Positions 7,142 through 13,385 of a stretch of DNA of 13,404 nucleotides are shown here, piece after piece. The DNA comes from Thauera sp. (lineage in GTDB: Bacteria > Pseudomonadota > Gammaproteobacteria > Burkholderiales > Rhodocyclaceae). Position 1 is the first letter of the stretch. Each line of letters opens with the position of its first letter. The stretch lies in the NCBI GenBank assembly GCA_003446655.1, contig DMCZ01000104.1:1-13404 (forward strand). Reading direction: 5' to 3'. The notes under the pieces were generated by a model that searched no databases, was not told the origin of the DNA, and was given only the letters and a program-made list of their open reading frames with translations. Position numbers and translations under genes: made by a program.

Positions 7142-8215
7142 TCAGCGGGGCTCGAGCGGGCGCACGAGCATGCCTTCGCGCAGCGCGCTGACGCCGGCGG
7201 CGACGATGCGGCTGCCTGACTCGAGCCCGGCGGCCACTACGATTTCGCTTCCCAGGATCGCACCCGTCTGGATCGGCTTGCGGCTGACACGGTCGTTTTC
7301 ATCGACCACCCATACACCGGGTCGTCCTTGCGCGTCGGAGGCAACGGCGGTCAGCGGGATGGTCGTGAGCCCATCGGTCACGGCAGCGCTGCCGGCGGCG
7401 GTGGCGGGCTCCACGATCACAGCCATGCCGGGCAGCAGATTCAGTTCTTTTGGCACGGAGTCGACTGCCAGCACCACGACATAGGTCTGCGTCAGCGGGT
7501 CGGCCTCCGCAGCGAAGGACTTTAGCGTCAGCGCCAACGGCTGGTGCGATTCGCCCTCGAGGAACGCGATGGCACCCTGCTGCGGCCGCATGCGGCGCAC
7601 CAGCCTCTCGGGCACGTTCACCACCACCTCGAGCGCGCGCAGGTCCTGCAGCTCGGCAATCGGCTGCTTGGCCTGCACGTTGGTGAAGGGCTCGATCCGG
7701 CGGCGGGTGATGACGCCCTCGAAGGGCGCCTTGATCACGGTGTCGGCGAGATCGCGCTCGGCAGCGGCAAGGCTGGTACGTGCGGTTTCGAGACGGGCGC
7801 GGCGGTCATCGACCTCGGCGCGGGCGACCGCCTGCTCGCTCTCCCACAGACGCTGGTAGCGCGCGAGGTCGTTCCTGGCTCGCTCGAATTCGGCGCGTGC
7901 CGCATCCAGGCGCGAACGGTAAATGCGGTCATCGAGGCGCGCGACCACTTCGCCACCCTTCACTCGCCGCCCCTCCTCAAGGCTGAAGCGGTCGACGAAG
8001 CCGGGCACGTCGAACGAGAGCTCCGCGCGCTTCGCGGCGCGCACCCGGCCCGGAAGGCGCAAGGCCTCGCCAACCGGTGCCTCGCCCACGCTGACGATCA
8101 CGGCCGGGCGGATCGGCTCCCGAGCGGGGACGGGCGCGGGCGCCTCGCTGCATCCCGCGAGCGCCAGACACAGGGCCGAGGCAAGCATTGCAATGGAAAA
8201 ATTAGGAGTGCCCAT
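7142..8215 (-). CDS. RND efflux periplasmic adaptor lipoprotein (membrane fusion protein)
   Basis: This 357-residue protein would join the inner pump to the outer duct. A signal peptide ends in the lipobox LAGC (C22), so it is anchored to the inner membrane by lipid. Domains follow the family order: the first half-lipoyl segment near 58-97 (LPGRVRAAKRAELSFDVPGFV and GGEVVARLD), a coiled-coil hairpin near 100-155, the second half-lipoyl segment (IKAPFEGVITRR near 161-172), then beta-barrel and membrane-proximal domains ending REGMLVRPLEPR. ATG 8215 has an AAGGA site a few bases upstream and begins directly at the signal peptide. An in-frame start at 8317 would place 34 unrelated residues before it. 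It is the first gene of the three-gene operon. No TetR- or MarR-type regulator adjoins the operon on either side. Confidence 0.95.
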   Translation of the reverse strand: MGTPNFSIAMLASALCLALAGCSEAPAPVPAREPIRPAVIVSVGEAPVGEALRLPGRVRAAKRAELSFDVPGFVDRFSLEEGRRVKGGEVVARLDDRIYRSRLDAARAEFERARNDLARYQRLWESEQAVARAEVDDRRARLETARTSLAAAERDLADTVIKAPFEGVITRRRIEPFTNVQAKQPIAELQDLRALEVVVNVPERLVRRMRPQQGAIAFLEGESHQPLALTLKSFAAEADPLTQTYVVVLAVDSVPKELNLLPGMAVIVEPATAAGSAAVTDGLTTIPLTAVASDAQGRPGVWVVDENDRVSRKPIQTGAILGSEIVVAAGLESGSRIVAAGVSALREGMLVRPLEPR

Positions 8216-8368
8216 GGAATCCTTGGGGTCAGAGACGGCGATCAGGCAGCACGCGAGCCCCGAGACAACCGGCTGCCGGTGTGAGCCTGGCCGGGCGTGC
8301 GCTCGAGTCGTCACCAAAGTCCCACGGTGAAGGGGCGGACCGCGATGCCATCGCAGGGAGGAAAGGGG

Positions 8369-8578
8369 TCAGTGCGGACGATCGAGAATCCGCTTGTGCA
8401 GCCGGTCATAATCGCGGCGATCGATCGCCCCTTCGTCGAGGGCGCGTTGCAGGTCGGCCAGTTCCTGGCCCTTCGAGATCGTCGTGGTGCCCTGCACCTT
8501 GACATACGTGTCGCCGCCGCAACCGGCAATGAGGACGCAGACCAGCACTGCGAGCACGGAAGATGAGATCGAGCGCAT
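8369..8578 (-). CDS. Small SHOCT-domain lipoprotein (second copy of a tandem pair)
   Basis: The 69-residue product has a signal peptide with lipobox LIAGC (C20), a short spacer (GGDTYVKVQGTTTISK), and a SHOCT-type segment at about residues 36-66 (GQELADLQRALDEGAIDRRDYDRLHKRIL). The pattern 'eLxxLxxaxxxGaIxxxeYxxxkxxil' defines this short helical oligomerisation module. It starts three bases after the stop of the next small gene, so the two are surely co-transcribed. Both share the same layout and are evidently duplicates. The mature proteins are tiny, predicted membrane-anchored helical hairpins of unknown function. The gene lies upstream of the RND operon in the same direction, 153 bases away. 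I see no direct sign that it belongs to the pump. Confidence 0.85.
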   Translation of the reverse strand: MRSISSSVLAVLVCVLIAGCGGDTYVKVQGTTTISKGQELADLQRALDEGAIDRRDYDRLHKRILDRPH

Positions 8579-8581
8579 GCG

Positions 8582-8782
8582 TCACTCCACGCTATCGATG
8601 AGGCGTTTGCGTTGGCGCTCATACTCGCGCTGCGAAAGCGCACCACTCTCGCGGGCGCGCTTGAGGTCGATGAGTTGCTGGCCGATCGAGACGTCGACCG
8701 TCGGCCGAACCACCTCGTGCCCGCCGCAACCGGTCAGCGACAAGCCGAGCAGCCCGGCGAGGAGCGCAAGTCTGGTGTTCAT
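8582..8782 (-). CDS. Small SHOCT-domain lipoprotein (first copy of a tandem pair)
   Basis: The 66-residue product has a signal peptide with lipobox LTGC (C19), then GGHEVVRPTVDVSI and a SHOCT-like module at about 34-63 (GQQLIDLKRARESGALSQREYERQRKRLID). It aligns without gaps to the downstream copy from the lipobox onward, with matching GQ-L-DL-RA--GA----Y-R--KR--D positions. I chose ATG 8782 because the signal peptide begins there. The frame runs open to 8830, but those 16 residues look untranslated. An upstream open frame (8779-9006) ends in an ATGA overlap with this start, which would allow coupling if that frame is real. Function is unknown. Confidence 0.85.
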   Translation of the reverse strand: MNTRLALLAGLLGLSLTGCGGHEVVRPTVDVSIGQQLIDLKRARESGALSQREYERQRKRLIDSVE

Positions 8783-9023
8783 TGGACGGACCCCATGAGC
8801 GTGGCGAAATGAACGACCGAAACCGGCCATGCACGACGCGCGAAATCGAGTTGCTCAGCGTAATCCGGGCCGGATGCCCCATGTGCGCATTCGTCCCAAA
8901 ATGGGCCAAACCCAAGCACGCGAGCGCCGTCGCGAGCGCGCCACCACGAACATCGCCCTAGCTTGGCGAACGGGGCCAACTTGGCCGGCGGGATCTGCTC
9001 GAGCACTTAGCTGAGCATGGACG
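8783..9023. other. Gene-poor interval upstream of the SHOCT lipoprotein pair
   Basis: No gene is recognised here. On the minus strand a 75-residue frame (8779-9006, GTG start) remains open and its stop overlaps the start of the SHOCT gene as ATGA. Its translation (for example RCSWWRARDGARVLGFG) resembles no family I know and has no ribosome site, so I do not call it. The promoter of the SHOCT pair should lie in this interval, but I find no good -35/-10 pair. Confidence 0.4.
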
Positions 9024-9181
9024 CCTACATCGCCAGCTCGAGTTGATACAGCCGCAGTGCCTGTATGGGCGTAATCACTTCACCCGCCTCCCGGACCATG
9101 TGCTGGCGGGCGTCCACCCGGGCCTGCTCCAGCGCACAGGACAACGCCGGCAAGGTAGCGAATAGCGGATCGAATCGTCAT
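9024..9181 (-). pseudogene. Frameshifted small exported-protein gene (possible PepSY-type)
   Basis: An ATG at 9181 overlaps the stop of the upstream gene (ATGA) and begins MTIRSAIRYLAGVVLCAGA, which reads like a signal peptide, but that frame then becomes Gly/Pro-rich and stops at 9080. The neighbouring frame over the same bases continues with EQARVDARQHMVREAGEVI and TPIQALRLYQLELAM before TAG at 9024-9026. That stretch is helical and coding-like. Joining the two frames near 9130 gives one sensible exported protein of about 52 residues, so a single-base indel is the simplest explanation. The 'REAGEV..pIQ.L' stretch is reminiscent of the opening of PepSY-domain proteins, but this is a weak resemblance. 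A sequencing error in the assembly would produce the same picture. Confidence 0.4.
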
Positions 9182-9600
9182 CGTGCCTCCCCATCCTGCT
9201 TGTTATTCACGATGATGCTGGTGGCGACCGCACCCGCTGCGACCCCGACCAACACTCGGCTGAGATCGTCATCGTCGTCGTTGCGACGGTCGTAGCGGTC
9301 GCGGTAATAGCGGTCCTCGTAACGGTCCCGGATTCGCTCGCGCCGATGCTGCGCGACCGCGCCTGCGACGTAGGCCCGCTTCATCTGCCGATGACGGATT
9401 GCATCCTTGGCCGCCAGCGACCGCTCCACCCGTCGCTCGCGTGCGCGCGACGATTGCGCCTCGGCTGGCTGCGGCCACAGGCCTGCGAGCAAGATCAGGG
9501 CTAGACCCAGCGCGGCGAACTGCGCGGGTTCGGCCCTCGCGTTCGGTACGAAAAGAACCAGGCACAGCGCCAGGCTGCAGACAAAGGGAGGCATCTTCAT
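9178..9600 (-). CDS. Exported Arg/Tyr/Asp-rich protein with C-terminal glycine-zipper-like segment
   Basis: This is a 140-residue protein of unknown function. It begins with a signal peptide (PPFVCSLALCLVLFVPNARA, likely cut after A23). A second hydrophobic stretch follows at 27-42 and ends in another cleavage-like site, PAEAQ. The middle is highly basic (SSRARERRVERS, RHRQMKRAYV) and leads into a low-complexity run RDRYEDRYYRDRYDRR followed by five Asp. The end, VLVGVAAGAVATSIIV, is a short apolar Ala/Gly segment that could insert in a membrane. The layout recalls RcnB-like periplasmic proteins, but I cannot confirm that. ATG 9600 was chosen because the signal peptide starts there; the open frame extends to 9642. 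Its stop overlaps the start of the frameshifted gene downstream. Confidence 0.7.
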   Translation of the reverse strand: MKMPPFVCSLALCLVLFVPNARAEPAQFAALGLALILLAGLWPQPAEAQSSRARERRVERSLAAKDAIRHRQMKRAYVAGAVAQHRRERIRDRYEDRYYRDRYDRRNDDDDDLSRVLVGVAAGAVATSIIVNNKQDGEAR

Positions 9601-9754
9601 TTCAGGCTTTCTTCGAGGGGGACAGCAATCAGAACGGTGCATGCGCGGCCGAGGATTCAGGGTCGATCGAGGTCCGCCGCAACACGCCAGGGTACCGAAC
9701 AGGCGGAGAGACTGAGCTCATGCGCACTCGGGAGGGCAAGGCGTAGCGTCTTCA

Positions 9755-10003
9755 TCAGTCGGGGCCGATCGGAAGCATCACGCTCGCGCGCAGAAAGCGG
9801 CCGTTGAAATAGATGCCGTCGATGCGCCGCGCAACCGCGTTCGATGCACCCGGCGGGAGGTCGAGGTCGACGATGAACCAAGGGCGCAGCGGGTCGCCCT
9901 CACGGACCGGTTGGATGCCGCGCACTGGACCAAAACGGCTCATGCGCGCGCTCAGGGTCGCGAGATCGGTTTCCGCACTCAGGCCCGACAAGATCAGCTT
10001 CAA
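9755..10003 (-). CDS. RRM-like RNA-binding protein
   Basis: The 82-residue product has the size and strand order of a single RNA recognition motif. Strand 1 is MKLILSGL (RNP2-like, residues 1-8), a helix follows near 11-23 (ETDLATLSARMSRFG), then PVRGIQPVRE, strand 3 PWFIVDLDLP (RNP1-like, 41-50), a helix SNAVARRIDG, and strand 4 FNGRFLRASVMLP. The usual RNP1 aromatics are only partly kept (W42, F43). Bacterial single-RRM proteins of this size bind RNA in the cytoplasm. The start is TTG at 10003, supported by GGAG seven bases upstream (10011-10014). No other start lies near the first strand. It is transcribed divergently from the winged-helix gene at 10123. Confidence 0.75.
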   Translation of the reverse strand: MKLILSGLSAETDLATLSARMSRFGPVRGIQPVREGDPLRPWFIVDLDLPPGASNAVARRIDGIYFNGRFLRASVMLPIGPD

Positions 10004-10010
10004 TTGCAGT

Positions 10011-10014
10011 CTCC
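10011..10014 (-). promoter_or_regulatory. Ribosome binding site supporting a TTG start
   Basis: GGAG on the minus strand lies seven bases before the TTG at 10003. It is what makes this non-ATG codon the best start for the RRM-like gene. Confidence 0.6.
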
Positions 10015-10029
10015 GCCGGCTGAACAGGA

Positions 10030-10058
10030 TTGGGTCGAAAAGGGCTTGCAGGATAAAT
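10030..10058 (+). promoter_or_regulatory. Weak candidate sigma-70 promoter for the winged-helix gene
   Basis: TTGGGT (10030-10035) is followed after 16 bases by GATAAA (10052-10057), in the divergent intergenic region and upstream of the GAGGAG ribosome site of the gene at 10123. The hexamers match the consensus only partly. Position rather than sequence supports it. Confidence 0.25.
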
Positions 10059-10122
10059 CTGACGCAAAGAGAATCGGCGCCAGTCGGCCCACTTTGGGAC
10101 GCATACCCGAGGAGACATCAAG

Positions 10123-10590
10123 ATGGACGACTTCGACCGGCGCTTCGAGAAGACCTTCTCGATGGTGGCGTTCGCGAGCAACCGCCACCTGGTCGATCAC
10201 ATGCGACGCTTGATCAACTTGCTCGAGATCGACGCGGAGAGCGCCATGTTGTGGGGCCTGGTCGCGCACCTGGGCGTCGCGCACGCCATGCACCCCGGGG
10301 CACAGCCGGCAGACCTGCTCGCACCCGACGGATTCATGCTCGGCGGGGCACGCCCCGTGCGCCTGGCCGATCTGGTACAGGTGTCGGGACTGCCCAAGGA
10401 GACCGTGCGGCGCAAGCTCGAGAAGCTGCGTGAGCGCGGCAAGCTGGGTCGCACCGATGACGGACACTGGGTCGCGCCGCGCACGGGTGTCGACGAGAGG
10501 ACCTACGAATTCACCCGCGAGTCGGTCAAGCGCCTGTTGCAGACAGCGCGCGTGATCGAAGGCATCCTCCAGCACGCGCGACTGGACTGA
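10123..10590 (+). CDS. Winged-helix DNA-binding transcriptional regulator
   Basis: This 155-residue cytoplasmic protein is probably a transcription factor. The winged helix-turn-helix lies near residues 79-118: VRLADLVQVSGLPKETVRRKL is the helix-turn-helix, and EKLRERGKLGRTDDGHWV leads into the wing. An N-terminal helical region (1-58, including RHLVDHMRRLINLLEIDAESAMLWG) and a C-terminal helix (131-152) probably make the dimer. It is not a close match to any named family I can place; MarR- or IclR-like folds share this kind of motif. ATG 10123 follows GAGGAG. The divergent RRM-like gene and the convergent membrane-protein gene are its neighbours and could be targets, but nothing in the sequence shows this. 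Confidence 0.75.
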   Translation: MDDFDRRFEKTFSMVAFASNRHLVDHMRRLINLLEIDAESAMLWGLVAHLGVAHAMHPGAQPADLLAPDGFMLGGARPVRLADLVQVSGLPKETVRRKLEKLRERGKLGRTDDGHWVAPRTGVDERTYEFTRESVKRLLQTARVIEGILQHARLD

Positions 10591-10614
10591 AGTGTGGCGG
10601 CGGGCAGCGTCCCA

Positions 10615-11154
10615 TCATGATGTCGCTGAATACCCGGCAGGGGACTCGACCGTCACCCGGGCCGCGCCGAGACGCAGGGCGAGGCGGCGCCAGTGGCGTT
10701 CGGGCAGATGGGCGTACAACCACAGTTCGGCAGGGCGCCACATCGCCACCCAGGCGAAGATGTTCAGGCTCTCCCGCACCCCGTTCATGAGCTTTCCCGC
10801 GTCGTCGGGGATCGCCTGAGCAAAGGCGAGCAGCATGACGACGCAGAGCAGGCCGACCACACTCGATACTCGCGCGAAACGGAAGATGTCGCGGATCTGC
10901 AGCGTGTGACGATCCGCTACGCGCGCGAAGTGCGAGCGCACCCGTGCTGCGATCGCATTCGCGTACGCCTCGTCGGCGTCGGGGGCAACGAAACGGATCA
11001 ACAGCGGCAAACGCTCGTCCGCCGCCCGGGCCTGTGTGACAAGTTCCTCCGCGATGCTGGCCGGAAGCGCATCGCTCAACGACTCGCCCTCTTGGGCTTT
11101 CAAGGCGCGAACGCTGTCGACGCACACACAAAGCTCATGGCAAGAAATTTTCAT
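10615..11154 (-). CDS. Conserved-type membrane protein with two transmembrane helices
   Basis: The product has 179 residues and unknown function. A soluble N-terminal part (1-95) includes SIAEELVTQARAADERLPLLIRFVAP and a helix EAYANAIAARVRSHFARVADRHT. TM1 follows near 96-115 (SSVVGLLCVVMLLAFAQAI) and TM2 near 127-148. TM2 contains ESLNIFAWVAMWRPAELWLY, which I recognise as the hallmark of a widespread family of uncharacterised proteobacterial membrane proteins that read like 'eGL.I.GWVAMWRP.Ei.LY'. The ATG at 11154 has AGAAGG five bases upstream. The first codons are AT-richer than the rest and encode an odd Cys-rich start (SCHELCVCVDS). The gene converges on the winged-helix gene with only 24 bases between their stops. 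Confidence 0.75.
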   Translation of the reverse strand: MKISCHELCVCVDSVRALKAQEGESLSDALPASIAEELVTQARAADERLPLLIRFVAPDADEAYANAIAARVRSHFARVADRHTLQIRDIFRFARVSSVVGLLCVVMLLAFAQAIPDDAGKLMNGVRESLNIFAWVAMWRPAELWLYAHLPERHWRRLALRLGAARVTVESPAGYSATS

Positions 11155-11178
11155 TACTGCCTTCTCCCGCGCGCGTAT

Positions 11179-11466
11179 TCACGAAGCGCGATGATTACGC
11201 GCCGCAAAGAGGCCCGGTAGACGATCGGCCCATTTCGGGCAGGCACACTCGCCAACTACGCTCGACGGAACGAACAGGGCGCCGATCGAATGGCAGCAGT
11301 CCGAGTGGAGCCACCCTTCGAGTGGCCGCGCTAGCCGCGGGTCGAACGACGCGTCGTGACCGGATGCCGCCACTGCGTGAATGGCTTGCGCACCCGACAA
11401 CCACGACAACGTGCCGGAGTTCCACATCGACGACAGCGACATGATCCGGTGGGAAACGGCTCGCAC
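11179..11466 (-). CDS. Doubtful hypothetical protein
   Basis: An open frame encodes up to 95 residues, or 80 from the internal ATG at 11421. It contains LSWLSGAQAIHAVAASGHDA, a DCCHS cluster and GECACPKW, and resembles no family known to me. Third-position base choice is mixed rather than strongly G/C as in the neighbours, and no ribosome site stands out. The cysteine pairs could bind metal, but a chance open frame in GC-rich DNA is at least as likely. Confidence 0.2.
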   Translation of the reverse strand: MRAVSHRIMSLSSMWNSGTLSWLSGAQAIHAVAASGHDASFDPRLARPLEGWLHSDCCHSIGALFVPSSVVGECACPKWADRLPGLFAARNHRAS

Positions 11467-11506
11467 CTGTCCCTCGTATTGCGGTCAAGCGGCGCAAACG
11501 TTTCCC

Positions 11507-11594
11507 GGATGCGTGCGGGGTACTCCTGGAGAGGCGAGGACTGTCCGAGCGAAGCGAGTTCCGCAGCCTCGGAAGGAATACCCCGTGCGCATCC
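11507..11594. repeat. 88-base imperfect palindrome (structured element)
   Basis: The arms 11507-11527 (ggatgcgtgcggggtactcct) and 11574-11594 pair over 20 of 21 positions if the two G-U pairs of a plus-strand RNA are counted, or 18 of 21 as DNA. Inside, gaggc (11531-11535) pairs with gcctc (11566-11570), and a further gactgtccgagcgaagcgag core forms the apex. It lies in non-coding sequence between the membrane-protein gene and metZ. It is not followed by a T-run. It could be a REP/MITE-like element, a structured RNA or a decayed transposon. Confidence 0.6.
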
Positions 11595-11680
11595 CACCCC
11601 GCGACCGTCACCCAACCCCCGGTCTTGAGCCGGCCGAAGCCACCGCAGCGTCATCACGCAAGCACAACGGGGATGGCACG

Positions 11681-11716
11681 AAAAAAAGGGAGGCCCAGCC
11701 CTGACGGCGACCTCCC
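11681..11716 (-). terminator. Intrinsic terminator of the purF-metZ transcript
   Basis: On the minus strand, GGGAGG (from 11716) pairs with CCTCCC (ending 11688), with further T-G and C-G pairing inside, and is followed at once by seven T residues (11687-11681). It begins 38 bases after the metZ stop codon, the expected place for a Rho-independent terminator. Confidence 0.85.
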
Positions 11717-11754
11717 CCATTCGACAATCCCGACGACCGCCGAGCGATACGGAC

Positions 11755-12942
11755 TTACCGCCGCGCCAGTCCCCGCGCCAGGTCTTCCTTCAGATCCTCG
11801 ACATCCTCGAGCCCGACCGCGATCCGCAGCAGGCCCTCGCCAATGCCCGCGGTGGCGCGCGCCTCGGCGGTGATGCGGCCGTGCGTCGTGGTGGCCGGGT
11901 GAGTGATGGTGCTCTTGGTGTCACCCAGATTGGCAGTGATCGAGATCAGGCGAGTCGAATCGACCACCTTCCACGCCGCCTCGCGGCCGCCCTCGACGTC
12001 GAAGCTCAGGATGGCGCCGCCCGACTTCTGCTGACGCATCGCGAGCGCATGCTGAGGATGGGACTCCAGCCCCGGGTAATACACACGCGCCACACCCGGC
12101 TGCGCCTCCAGCCAGCGTGCGAGCTCGAGCGCGTTCGCAGACTGCGCCTCCATGCGGATGCGCAAGGTCTCCAGCCCCTTCAGGATCACCCAGGCATTGA
12201 ACGGCGACAGCGTCGGGCCGGCCGTGCGCAGGAACTTGAAAACCTCGTCCGTCACCACCTTGCGACCCGCCACCGCGCCGCCGAGCACGCGGCCCTGACC
12301 GTCGAGGTACTTGGTGGCCGAATGCACGACGACGTCGGCGCCGAGCTCGAGCGGACGCTGCAGCGCCGGCGAGCAGAAGCAGTTATCCACCGCGAACAGC
12401 ACGCCCGCCTCGCGCGCGATCGCCGCCACGCCGGCGATGTCGATGACCTCGGTGAGCGGATTGGACGGCGTCTCGGTGAAGAACAGTTTGGTCTGCGGCG
12501 TGATCGCGTCACGCCAGGCGTCGAGGTCGGTCGCAGCGACGAAGGTGGTGCTGATGCCGAACTTCGACAGGATGCCGCCGAACAGCTGCTGCGTTGCGCC
12601 GAACAAACCGTTGGACGCCACCACGTGGTCGCCCGCCTGCATGGTCGCCATCGCCAGCGACAGGATCGCCGACATCCCGGATGCGGTGGCGATGCAGGCC
12701 TCCGCCCCCTCCATCGCCGCCAGCCGGGTCTGCATCGCGGTCACGGTCGGGTTCGAGAAGCGCGCGTAGACGTAGCCCTCCTCGGCACCGGAGAAGCGCG
12801 CCGCCGCCTGCGCCGCGCTGTCGAACACGAAGCTCGACGTCAGGTACATCGCGTCGCCGTGCTCACCGAAAGGCGTACGCTCGATTCCCGCACGTACCGC
12901 GAGGGTGTCGGGGTGGTAAGCCGGCGTGTCGGAATGACTCAT
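11755..12942 (-). CDS. metZ: O-succinylhomoserine sulfhydrylase (methionine synthesis)
   Basis: MetZ is a cytoplasmic PLP enzyme that makes homocysteine from O-succinylhomoserine and sulfide. The 395-residue product has the Cys/Met-metabolism fold throughout: YARFSNPT (59-66, binds cofactor phosphate from the neighbouring subunit), ATASGMSAI (85-93), ETPSNP (157-162), D186 in FAVDNCF (pairs with the pyridine nitrogen), HSATKYLDGQGR with the Schiff-base lysine K211, and near the end SLGDT-like NLGDTKSTITHPATTTH. Related enzymes (cystathionine gamma-synthase, MetY) share these motifs. The VLGG stretch after K211 and the purF neighbour favour MetZ. ATG 12942 follows AGGAA and begins MSHSDTPAYHPDT. 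An in-frame start at 13074 would run through the purF end and is rejected. It lies 40 bases after purF and ends at a clear terminator. Confidence 0.93.
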   Translation of the reverse strand: MSHSDTPAYHPDTLAVRAGIERTPFGEHGDAMYLTSSFVFDSAAQAAARFSGAEEGYVYARFSNPTVTAMQTRLAAMEGAEACIATASGMSAILSLAMATMQAGDHVVASNGLFGATQQLFGGILSKFGISTTFVAATDLDAWRDAITPQTKLFFTETPSNPLTEVIDIAGVAAIAREAGVLFAVDNCFCSPALQRPLELGADVVVHSATKYLDGQGRVLGGAVAGRKVVTDEVFKFLRTAGPTLSPFNAWVILKGLETLRIRMEAQSANALELARWLEAQPGVARVYYPGLESHPQHALAMRQQKSGGAILSFDVEGGREAAWKVVDSTRLISITANLGDTKSTITHPATTTHGRITAEARATAGIGEGLLRIAVGLEDVEDLKEDLARGLARR

Positions 12943-12982
12943 GTTGCGTTCCTGTCGATGCGGGCAATGAGGCGGAGCAGCT

Positions 12983-13385
12983 TCAGCGCTCGCCACCCGA
13001 GGCGAGGTTGAGGTCGAGCTGGCCGTTGTCGACATCGTCGCCGCTGTCGCCCTTGCCCGGCTTGTCCTCACCACGCTGGTTCTCGACCCCGGTCAGGTAC
13101 TCTGCCGTGATGTCCCCGGTGATGTACTGACCATCGAAACAGGAGGTCTCGAAGAAGCTGATGGCCGGGTTGAGCGCACGCACCGAGGCCTTGAGGTCAT
13201 CGAGATCCTGGTAGATCAGACCATCGGCGCCGATCTCCTTGCAGATATCGGCCTCGTCGCGGTCGGAGGCGATCAGTTCGCCGCGAGTCGGCATGTCGAT
13301 GCCGTAGACGTTGGCGTAGCGGACCGGCGGCGCAGCCGAGGCGAGATAGACCTTCGTTGCCCCCGCCTCGCGCGCCATGTTGACG
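12983..13385 (-). CDS. purF: Amidophosphoribosyltransferase, C-terminal part only
   Basis: PurF transfers the amide nitrogen of glutamine to PRPP to make phosphoribosylamine, the first step of purine synthesis. Only the last 133 or so residues are present, because the contig ends inside the gene. The visible part starts VNMAREAGATKVYLASAAPPVRY and continues with NVYGIDMPTRGELIA, a PurF hallmark, then SVRALNPAISFFETSCFDGQYITGDIT. The acidic tail (GEDKPGKGDSGDDVDNGQ) before LNLASGGER is variable in the family. The open frame runs on into MCIRDS, which is translated adapter and not protein, so the real sequence stops at 13385. The glutaminase and most of the PRPP domain are outside the window. 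It is followed by metZ, a common gene order. Confidence 0.93.

Larger units (their letters stand above)
11155..11680. other. Gene-poor interval between the membrane-protein gene and metZ
   Basis: Apart from the doubtful frame at 11179-11466 and the palindrome at 11507-11594, I find no supported gene on either strand. Short plus-strand frames near 11356-11704 are Arg/Pro/Ser-rich with no start signals or motifs. No tRNA cloverleaf or CRISPR repeat is visible. Confidence 0.5.

Noticed and set aside
6292..7191. 299-codon plus-strand open frame
   Set aside because: It is a shadow of the RND pump gene on the other strand, with low-complexity His/Arg/Ala content and no recognisable domain.
8779..9006. 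75-codon minus-strand frame ending in ATGA overlap with the SHOCT lipoprotein gene
   Set aside because: The overlap is suggestive, but there is no ribosome site, no known family and no coding-like residue pattern.
11507..11594. Integron attC site
   Set aside because: The element is a palindrome of suitable size, but the terminal RYYYAAC and GTTRRRY boxes are absent and no cassette or integrase is nearby.
11755..13074. Longer metZ start giving 44 extra N-terminal residues
   Set aside because: The extension overlaps the purF coding region and is Ser/Thr/Ala-rich. ATG 12942 has its own ribosome site and begins at the conserved N-terminus.
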